From NCBI GenBank assembly GCA_964428795.1, contig CAYRZL010000086.1:1-10318 (forward strand): DNA of 10,318 bases. The letters are read 5' to 3'. How positions within the stretch are numbered: position 1 is the stretch's first letter; every line of letters starts with the position of its first letter. Positions 1 through 4,892 of the stretch are shown in pieces. This stretch comes from CAYRZL01 sp964428795 (GTDB taxonomy: Bacteria; Bacillota; Clostridia; Lachnospirales; Lachnospiraceae). Made by a program: the position numbers and the translations under genes. The notes under the pieces are model-generated. The model had not been told where the DNA came from. It ran no database searches and worked only from the letters and a program-made list of their open reading frames with translations.

Positions 1-398
1 GGATAACGTCCGGTGGAGGCGACTCCAAGGATAGTGCAACAGAAATGTACCGCGTTAGCAATGAGCCATGCGCAGACCACGACAGAGGAGGAGCGGTAAG
101 CTTGCTTACCGGCGACGAGGAATGTCGGGGGAGGCATATGGCGAATGCCGTGTAGTGAGATTCGTTGTACGAATCGAACTACCGCATGGCTCATTGCTAA
201 CGTAAGGGTGGAAGGGCAGTGTAAGAGACTACCGCCCTCCCGGTAACGGGAGGGGCATATGTAAACCCCATCCGAAGCAAGACCGAAACAAAGCGTTGAC
301 GTGGCCCGCCAGCTTTAGGTAGGTCGCTTGAAGCAACTGGCAACAGTTGTTCTAGATAGATGATCATCCACGACATAACCCGGCTTATCGTCTTGCTC
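1..398 (+). ncRNA. rnpB: RNase P RNA, A-type, 5' end cut by the window
   Basis: This is the catalytic RNA of ribonuclease P, which removes 5' leaders from tRNA precursors. Seen directly are the conserved core blocks in the correct order. They are AGTGCAACAGAAA at about 33-45, GTAAGGGTGGAAGGG at about 202-216, GTAAACCCCA at 261-270, GAAGCAAGACCG at about 274-285, TAGATAGATGATCATCCACGA at about 353-373 and ATAACCCGGCTTATCG at 375-390. GNRA-type loops are visible (GCGA closed by GGAG/CTCC near 15-27; GTAA closed by CCCG/CGGG near 240-250). The order and the terminal ACCCGGCTTAT block match the A-type RNA of E. coli rather than the B-type of Bacillus. The first strand of P1 and some 5' sequence lie before base 1. 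The exact 3' end is estimated from the P1 position, followed by a T-rich stretch at 399-425 that may serve in termination. Confidence 0.95.
53..202 (+). other. Expanded P12-region domain of RNase P RNA
   Basis: Bases 53-72 and 183-202 are perfect reverse complements, giving a 20 bp helix where A-type RNAs carry the P10-P12 arm. In E. coli the comparable arm spans only a few tens of bases. The 110 bases enclosed here fold into further local hairpins: 94-100 with 105-111 (7 bp, loop CTTG), 113-116 with 124-127, 133-137 with 145-149, and 152-155 plus 159-165 with 169-175 plus 179-182. The pairings are read by eye; the assignment to P12 is inferred from position between the ACAGAAA and GTAAGGGTG core blocks. 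Confidence 0.75.
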
Positions 399-511
399 AT
401 TTTGTTTATTCTTTAATTTTGTTTACATGAAAAAGTGTTCCATGCAGAGGATGTTTGCATTGTCTTTTGCAAATTTTAGCACTCTTTGTCATAGAAAATA
501 GGAAAATGGTC

Positions 512-569
512 AATATCTCCTTCATTCATCCAGTATCTCTCTCATCACGTCAGAAATGATGGAGATATT
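512..569. repeat. Imperfect inverted repeat of the ATGATGGAGAT motif
   Basis: AATATCTCCTTCATT at 512-526 pairs with AATGATGGAGATATT at 555-569, 15 positions with one mismatch, around a spacer of 28 bases. The same core occurs three more times upstream of the Fic remnant (728-740, 748-761, 767-780). This pair lies just past the remnant's last stop codon, so the motif flanks the remnant on both sides. Confidence 0.7.
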
Positions 570-573
570 AGCA

Positions 574-723
574 TTAAATACGAACATAGCCAGTAGAGGG
601 TCCTTTCCATGATCTCTTTTTTCGTGATTTTCCCCACTTTTTGGTCTATTATCGCTTTTATCCGGTCAGGTTTTGATAAAGATCTGTTTTTCAAGTTCGC
701 TTTATATAATCAAATCTTCGCAT
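574..723 (-). pseudogene. Remnant of a Fic-family gene, internally deleted
   Basis: Reading the minus strand, a good ribosome binding site (AAGGAG, near 730-735) precedes an ATG at 723 that opens MRRFDYIKRT and stops at 691. N-termini of the type MR-x-FDY are common in Fic proteins of Clostridia. In another frame, 673-605 reads KPDRIKAIIDQK then VGKITKKEIME, which resembles the start of the C-terminal winged-helix segment of such Fic proteins. From 603 to 574 the sequence reads GPSTGYVRI and a stop, like their usual last residues (a G-x-STxY ending). The catalytic HPFxxGNGR core and most of the roughly 350-residue protein are absent. So start, part of the C-terminal domain and the very end survive with at least two deletions and frame changes. 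Fic enzymes transfer AMP or other groups to target proteins; this copy cannot be functional. Identification rests on short matches recalled from the family, so chance or a different parent gene is possible. Confidence 0.5.
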
Positions 724-747
724 AAGAATCTCCTTCATTTTCGTTTT

Positions 748-780
748 ATCTCCATCATTTTAATGCAAAATGATGGAGAT
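748..780. repeat. Perfect 14 bp inverted repeat upstream of the Fic remnant
   Basis: ATCTCCATCATTTT at 748-761 and its exact complement at 767-780 are separated by AATGC. A lone copy of the same motif lies at 728-740 and covers the remnant's ribosome binding site. The position directly upstream of the dead gene's start fits an operator or an RNA hairpin that once controlled it. The stem is AT-rich and has no T-tract, so a terminator is less likely. Confidence 0.8.
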
Positions 781-810
781 TCCAATAGATCTGTTTTGTC
801 TCAGAGAAAA

Positions 811-850
811 ATAAAAATGTTGATAATGTACAGTTCGTTATCAAAACTTC
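811..850 (-). terminator. Possible weak terminator of larC
   Basis: On the minus strand, just past the larC stop, TTGATAA (844-838) can pair with TTATCAA (826-820) around an 11-base loop. It is followed by a T-rich run with interrupting A's (818-806). The stem is short and AT-only in most positions, so intrinsic termination would be weak. No better hairpin was seen nearby. Confidence 0.35.
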
Positions 851-870
851 TGCAATCGAAAAAGAGGAAA

Positions 871-2121
871 TTAACAGTTGATGCTTGCAGCGGCATATAC
901 TGTCTGAAAGGGAACGCCATGTTTTTTTGCGGCACATACCACGTCATCATACTCCGGTTTACACTTTTTGATGCCATATCCGGTGCTGATTTTGATACGG
1001 ATATCTCCATAAGGTGTCTGAACTGTTTCATATGCGCAGGTCAGTGTTTTTCTGGTGCACATTTTAGTGCGGACACCTCTCGTGGCAGTATGGGTGAGCA
1101 TCATGAGCTCAAAGGTATCCTGCATTTCTGGTGTACACAGACAGGTAAGCATAACTGCCGGGCGGTTCTTCTTCATTCCGATGGGCGTGGTAAATACATC
1201 CAGCGCACCTGCATCCAGCATGGCATCCATAACAGCGCCGATGGCTTCCGGGGTCATATCATCCAGATTACAGGATATTTCTGCAATTTCATCTTTGTGT
1301 TCCTGTTCGGCTGTTTCACCCAGAAATGCACGGATACAGTTTGCCATCTCAAAGTCTTTCGTACCAAGTCCGTAACCGATCTTTTCTGTAATCATCATCG
1401 GCATATCGCCAAAGGAAGAAGCAAAATATCTGAGCAGAGCAGCTCCGGTAGGGGTGCACAGCTCTCCGTCAAAATGTCCGTTATAGCATGGAATGCCTGC
1501 AAGGATTTCGGCAGTGGCAGGCGCCGGGACAGGCAGGATCCCGTGGGCACAGTGCACATGTCCGTTTCCGACACAGACGGGAGATGCTATGATATGATCC
1601 ACGCCCAGCAGATGGATCAGATAACAGCATCCTACCACATCCGCAAGGGCATCCATGGTACCTACCTCATGAAAATGAATCTGATCCAGCGTGGATTGAT
1701 GTACTTTGCTTTCCGCTTCTCCGATCAGACGGTACACATATCCGGCATTTTCCTTTACTTCCTCCGGCAAATCCAGATGGCGGATCAGATGCAGGATATC
1801 GTTATAGCTGGTATGGCTGTGACTGTGATCATGAGTATGGTGATGCTCCTGTTCGTGTTCATGATTCGAATGCCCGTGATCGTGTGTGTGAGAAATATCA
1901 TGCATATGCTCAGCTTCTTCTGTATTGTGTATATGCACATGTATTTTAGTTCCGGTGATACCGCATTTTTTATCATCTGCTGCGGATATTTTTACGCCCG
2001 GAATACCGAGGTGATTCATTTTTTCCAGAAATCCCTGTTTATCTTCCAGCAATTCATAAAGGGCACCCATGAGCATGTCGCCGGCTGCACCCATTTTACA
2101 TTCCAGATATAATGTCTTCAT
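871..2121 (-). CDS. larC: Nickel insertion protein LarC (nickel-pincer cofactor synthesis)
   Basis: LarC is the cytoplasmic enzyme that inserts nickel, with CTP, into the pyridinium bisthiocarboxylate precursor made by LarB and LarE. The product is the nickel-pincer nucleotide used by lactate racemase LarA and related enzymes. The 416-residue product shows the family signature GAAGDM at residues 11-16, a His-rich stretch at about 61-103 with 18 histidines that probably holds nickel, the conserved HFHEVGTMDALADVVG block, and the C-terminal NLDDMTPE and PIGMKKNRP blocks. Both halves (LarC1 and LarC2) are in one uninterrupted frame, whereas Lactobacillus plantarum joins them by programmed frameshifting. 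The start is well set by AGGAGG (2132-2127) five bases before the ATG. No larA, larB or larE is in the window. The gene stands alone with its own promoter. Confidence 0.93.
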   Translation of the reverse strand: MKTLYLECKMGAAGDMLMGALYELLEDKQGFLEKMNHLGIPGVKISAADDKKCGITGTKIHVHIHNTEEAEHMHDISHTHDHGHSNHEHEQEHHHTHDHSHSHTSYNDILHLIRHLDLPEEVKENAGYVYRLIGEAESKVHQSTLDQIHFHEVGTMDALADVVGCCYLIHLLGVDHIIASPVCVGNGHVHCAHGILPVPAPATAEILAGIPCYNGHFDGELCTPTGAALLRYFASSFGDMPMMITEKIGYGLGTKDFEMANCIRAFLGETAEQEHKDEIAEISCNLDDMTPEAIGAVMDAMLDAGALDVFTTPIGMKKNRPAVMLTCLCTPEMQDTFELMMLTHTATRGVRTKMCTRKTLTCAYETVQTPYGDIRIKISTGYGIKKCKPEYDDVVCAAKKHGVPFQTVYAAASINC

Positions 2122-2175
2122 AAATTCCTCCTATAACGACCATTAAATTTATTTATATGAAATATGTTTTCGTAT

Positions 2176-2204
2176 AGTATACAAAAAAAATCCGGGTTCG
2201 TAAA
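2176..2204 (-). promoter_or_regulatory. Sigma-A type promoter of larC
   Basis: On the minus strand TTTACG (2204-2199) and TATACT (2181-2176) are separated by exactly 17 bases. Transcription would begin near 2169, giving a leader of about 47 bases. The -10 box lies within the small palindrome GTATAGTATAC (2172-2182). No nickel-responsive operator was recognised. Confidence 0.6.
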
Positions 2205-2372
2205 GAAATAGCGAAAGATACGATAATAATTTATGTAAACGAAGTGCGTTCGGGCAAAGTGCATATGGAAGCGATAAAATAGAGTGAAAATTATGCAATA
2301 TTACCCAAAAAATGTCTGCCGGTTACCATGTGGTGTTGCTTAAAATAGTAGATTTTCAACTTCACACTTTAA

Positions 2373-2401
2373 TTGACAAAGGTGGAAAATAATGCCATAA
2401 T
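2373..2401 (+). promoter_or_regulatory. Strong extended -10 promoter of the HPr-like gene
   Basis: TTGACA at 2373-2378 is a consensus -35 box. CATAAT at 2396-2401 follows a 17-base spacer and is preceded by TGC, an extended -10 element. Transcription would begin near 2408, leaving a leader of about 50 bases. This is the closest match to consensus in the window and suggests high, constitutive expression. Confidence 0.75.
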
Positions 2402-2459
2402 CCAGACTGAGCTTGTGAAAACAATGAAGTGAATCTATATGCAAGAAAGGATGATAGAC

Positions 2460-2687
2460 ATGAGTGAAAGAAGGATTCAGCTCAACGCTACAGACGAGGT
2501 AAAAGAGTTCGTCAACGCAGCAGCGAACTGTGATTTCGATATCAATATGCACTATGAGAGAGCTATTGTGGATGCAAAGTCTTTCCTTGGCGTATTGAGT
2601 TTGGGACTTTCCAAAATCGTGACAGTTCGTTACGGCGGAAACAATCATGACTTCGAATGTCTTCTCTGCAAATATGCAGTAGCTTAA
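2460..2687 (+). CDS. HPr-like protein lacking the active-site histidine
   Basis: The 75-residue product matches the second half of HPr, the small phosphocarrier of the sugar phosphotransferase system. VDAKSFLGVLSLGLS at residues 37-51 aligns with the HPr segment around regulatory Ser-46, so Ser-41 is the equivalent. The first half does not carry the LHARPA box: around residues 8-18 it reads LNATDEVKEFV, with no histidine to accept phosphate from enzyme I. It therefore cannot act in sugar transport as HPr does. A regulatory role like that of Bacillus Crh, which also lacks the histidine, is possible but unproven. The start at 2460 is chosen because AAAGG (2446-2450) lies nine bases upstream; in-frame ATGs at 2439 and 2451 are badly placed. 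It is transcribed alone, between a strong promoter and a strong terminator. Confidence 0.8.
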   Translation: MSERRIQLNATDEVKEFVNAAANCDFDINMHYERAIVDAKSFLGVLSLGLSKIVTVRYGGNNHDFECLLCKYAVA

Positions 2688-2767
2688 TTGCCAGGCATGC
2701 GAAAGAAAGCTCCGGTGGAGTTTTCCTTTGGTAATTTGGATATATAATTAAAAACTCGTCAGTAGGA

Positions 2768-2810
2768 GCGGGGCATCTGTCTGGATGCCCCGCTTTGTCG
2801 CGTTATTTTT
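2768..2810 (+). terminator. Intrinsic terminator after the HPr-like gene
   Basis: GCGGGGCATC (2768-2777) pairs perfectly with GATGCCCCGC (2784-2793) around a six-base loop. TTTGTCGCGTTATTTTT follows. The stem is long and GC-rich in AT-rich surroundings; the T-tract is broken but adequate. A smaller hairpin with a T-rich tail (AAAGCTCC/GGAGTTTT, about 2707-2725) lies just upstream and may contribute. Confidence 0.85.
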
Positions 2811-2820
2811 AGAATCGTCT

Positions 2821-2848
2821 TTGCTTCTTTGATGTAATGATGTATAAT
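2821..2848 (+). promoter_or_regulatory. Likely promoter of the Septu-like operon
   Basis: A consensus TATAAT at 2843-2848 is preceded, after 16 bases, by TTGCTT at 2821-2826. Transcription would begin near 2855, about 38 bases before the ATPase start. It directly follows the terminator of the HPr-like gene, so the operon is probably an independent unit. Confidence 0.6.
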
Positions 2849-2892
2849 AATAGAAATTGTGCTTTGGAATGTGTAATGATTGGAGGAAGACG

Positions 2893-4143
2893 ATGGAGCA
2901 GATTTTTATTTCAAGTATTACGATAGATAAGGTACGTCATTTGGAGAATATAAAGGTGGATTTGTCCGAAAAGCGGATGAAGCATCTGCTGCTCACTGGA
3001 AAAAACGGAAGCGGAAAAACCAGTCTTTTGGATGCAATAGCGGTTTTTTTAAATTCCATCACCAAATCCAATGATCCGATGGAAGCGAAAATATGTCTGG
3101 AAAAAGATATAAATAATTTGAAATACCAGATGAATCATAATGTGCCGGAATATCAAATTGCTGAAACAAAAAAGAGAATACAGCATTTTGAAAATAGGAT
3201 TCAAAAATCCACAAATGGTATTATGCTGAAACTTAATTGTGGCTTGGATTGTACCAGATCTATGTTTGAACAAGGTGAATTTATTGTCGCTTATTATAAG
3301 GCGGAACGGGTGTTTCAGGCTGCTGTGCCCCGGCACGTAGAAAAGATTACCTTAAAAAGTGATTATTCTATTACAGATGCTCCGAGAGAAGATTTTATTA
3401 AATATCTTTTAGATTTGAAAATGACGCAGGCGTTAGCCATAGCCAATGGGAAAAAGGAAAAAGCAAATCAGATAGAAGTGTGGTTCAATCAGTTTGAAGA
3501 ATTGTTGAAAAAGATTTTTGAAAGTGAATCTGCAAGACTGGAATTTGATGAGGATACTTTCGGGTTTCAGATTCGTGTTGATGGGCGGGAACCTTTTGAT
3601 TTCAATACCCTTTCCAGTGGTTATGCTGCAGTATTGGACATTGTTGTTGATCTTATTATGAGAATGGAAAGCCGGACAAACAGGGTATTTGATTTTTCTG
3701 TTCCGGGCATCGTTTTGATCGATGAGATAGAGACGCATCTTCATTTGGAGCTGCAGAAAAAGATTTTGATTCTTTTAACAACTATTTTCCCGAATGTCCA
3801 GTTTATAGTGACAACACATTCGCCATTTATTTTAAATAGTATGGAATGTGTGGTGATCTATGATCTGGAAAAGAAATTGATGGTCGAGAATGGATTAGCG
3901 GACGTTCCGTATGAGGGAGTTGTGAAAGGATATTTTGATTCGGATACGTTGTCTATGGATCTCAGGAAAAAGTATGACAGATATAAAGAACTGGCTGTAA
4001 AACCAAAATTGACAGACAATGATTTTGAAGAGATTGCAGAATTGGAGCTTTATCTGGATGAGATACCTGATTATCTGGCAATAGATATTACGACTGAATA
4101 TCAGAGAATGAAGACGGAGTTAAGACACAGGGAGGATATTTGA
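2893..4143 (+). CDS. ptuA: PtuA-like AAA ATPase of a Septu-type defence system
   Basis: This 416-residue protein has the full set of ABC-type ATPase motifs: Walker A GKNGSGKTS at residues 36-44, an ABC signature LSSGY at 240-244, Walker B IVLIDEIETHLH at 273-284 with catalytic E278, and an H-loop TTHSP at 307-311. A charged, probably coiled-coil segment lies at about 85-125. This is the architecture of SMC/OLD-like defence ATPases. The next gene is an HNH nuclease translationally coupled to it, which is the gene order of Septu (PtuA, PtuB). In that system the ATPase is thought to sense infection or nucleotide state and control the nuclease. The start at 2893 is preferred to the in-frame ATG at 2857 because GGAGGAAG lies just before it. 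The DNA is visibly richer in A and T than the helicase gene that follows, which fits horizontal acquisition. It could belong to a close relative of Septu rather than the classical type. Confidence 0.8.
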   Translation: MEQIFISSITIDKVRHLENIKVDLSEKRMKHLLLTGKNGSGKTSLLDAIAVFLNSITKSNDPMEAKICLEKDINNLKYQMNHNVPEYQIAETKKRIQHFENRIQKSTNGIMLKLNCGLDCTRSMFEQGEFIVAYYKAERVFQAAVPRHVEKITLKSDYSITDAPREDFIKYLLDLKMTQALAIANGKKEKANQIEVWFNQFEELLKKIFESESARLEFDEDTFGFQIRVDGREPFDFNTLSSGYAAVLDIVVDLIMRMESRTNRVFDFSVPGIVLIDEIETHLHLELQKKILILLTTIFPNVQFIVTTHSPFILNSMECVVIYDLEKKLMVENGLADVPYEGVVKGYFDSDTLSMDLRKKYDRYKELAVKPKLTDNDFEEIAELELYLDEIPDYLAIDITTEYQRMKTELRHREDI

Positions 4144-4802
4144 TGGTAAAAGTAAATCGTACTTTTCCGGCTCCGCCATCTTTGGAAACAGAAGCAAAGA
4201 AAAAGAATGGAAGTTATTCTGAACCGGATGTAATCGAACAGTTGAAAAAAGATTTTCATAATAAATGCTATATTTGTGAGCTTGGTGATTTACAGGATCC
4301 TCAGGTAGAACATCTTTTACCTCATAAGAATGGAACATACCCGGAAAGAAAATATGACTGGAATAATCTTTTTTGGTCCTGTGGTCATTGTAATAGTGTG
4401 AAGAATCAGTCAAAATATGATGAAGGAATTATTGACTGCTGCAGGCAGGAACCGGAGGATATGATTGATTTCAGACTGCAGGATGAACGTATACAGGTTA
4501 TTGCAAAAAATGAGAAGGATGATAAAGCGGTTCTTACAGCAAGGCTGATAACGGAGGTTTTTTGTTTGAAAAATACCGGAATAAGAGTGTATAGAAGTGA
4601 GAAAAGATTTAAGGAGTTGAATCAGGAAATGAATAAATTATATGATGCGCTTGAAGAACTGAATGCATATCCGGATTCAAAATTTGTTTTAAGAAAATTG
4701 AGAGCTCTTTTGAGAAGAGAATCACAGTTTGCCGCTTTCAAGAGATGTTATATAAGAGATCATAAAAATGTTTATCCACAGCTTATGGAATACATTGCAT
4801 AG
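4143..4802 (+). CDS. ptuB: PtuB-like HNH endonuclease of a Septu-type defence system
   Basis: The 219-residue product carries an HNH nuclease domain in its first half. C42-x2-C45 and C80-x2-C83 form a probable structural zinc site. E56-H57 sits in the VEHLLPH strand, which gives the first catalytic histidine, and W73-N74-N75 and H82-C83-N84 complete the fold. The second half (about 110-219) is helical and Lys/Glu-rich with no recognised motif; it may bind the ATPase partner. The ATG shares its A with the TGA stop of the ATPase gene (TGATG), and GGGAGGA lies seven bases upstream inside that gene. A TTG one codon earlier is too close to the ribosome binding site. Coupled translation suggests a complex of fixed stoichiometry. 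By analogy with Septu it would cut DNA during phage infection. The HNH call is firm; the anti-phage role is inferred from the pairing. Confidence 0.8.
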   Translation: MVKVNRTFPAPPSLETEAKKKNGSYSEPDVIEQLKKDFHNKCYICELGDLQDPQVEHLLPHKNGTYPERKYDWNNLFWSCGHCNSVKNQSKYDEGIIDCCRQEPEDMIDFRLQDERIQVIAKNEKDDKAVLTARLITEVFCLKNTGIRVYRSEKRFKELNQEMNKLYDALEELNAYPDSKFVLRKLRALLRRESQFAAFKRCYIRDHKNVYPQLMEYIA

Positions 4803-4892
4803 CCTGTCTGAAAAAATGTCCTTTTATCTGGAACAGATACTGTTATTGCGGGACAGATGCAAATATTTATGATGAGAGAGGAATGAGACAGA

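Larger units (their letters stand above)
399..870. other. Gene-free stretch with a gene remnant, motif repeats and a possible terminator
   Basis: No intact gene is found between rnpB and the 3' end of larC. The stretch is AT-rich. Its left part (399-511) shows only T-rich sequence after rnpB and an isolated TTAGCACTC at 476-484. Its centre and right part hold the broken Fic-family gene, five copies of an ATGATGGAGAT-like motif arranged as two inverted repeats and one lone copy, and a weak hairpin that may end larC transcription. Confidence 0.7.
2122..2459. other. Divergent intergenic region between larC and the HPr-like gene
   Basis: This stretch holds the larC promoter on the minus strand and the promoter of the HPr-like gene on the plus strand, about 170 bases apart. 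The middle (2205-2372) is AT-rich and shows no recognised RNA or protein gene. A 16-codon reading frame at 2293-2343 (beginning MQYYPKN) lacks a convincing ribosome binding site and is not called. Confidence 0.6.

Noticed and set aside
197..400. A 67-codon open frame on the minus strand
   Set aside because: It lies wholly within the conserved core of rnpB, which accounts for the sequence.
476..484. TTAGCACTC, half of a CIRCE (HrcA) operator
   Set aside because: The second half GAGTGCTAA is not present at the required nine-base spacing and no heat-shock gene follows.
673..2112. A 479-codon open frame on the plus strand opposite larC
   Set aside because: It is antisense to a clear LarC gene. 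Its length follows from larC codon use, its product is Cys/His/Ser-rich and unlike any family I know, and no ribosome binding site precedes the start.
2293..2343. A 16-codon frame beginning MQYYPKN upstream of the HPr-like gene
   Set aside because: No convincing ribosome binding site or promoter points to it, it is very short, and the strong HPr promoter lies after it.
2439..2459. Upstream starts (2439, 2451) for the HPr-like gene
   Set aside because: The AAAGG at 2446-2450 lies after the first ATG and touches the second; only 2460 has normal spacing.
2857..2892. Longer form of the PtuA-like protein starting at 2857
   Set aside because: No ribosome binding site precedes 2857, the predicted transcription start is at about the same place, and GGAGGAAG lies just before the ATG at 2893.
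4846..4873. TTGCGG-16-TATGAT as a promoter for the nuclease-helicase gene
   Set aside because: The implied transcription start would fall on the ribosome binding site, leaving no usable leader, and the -35 match is weak.
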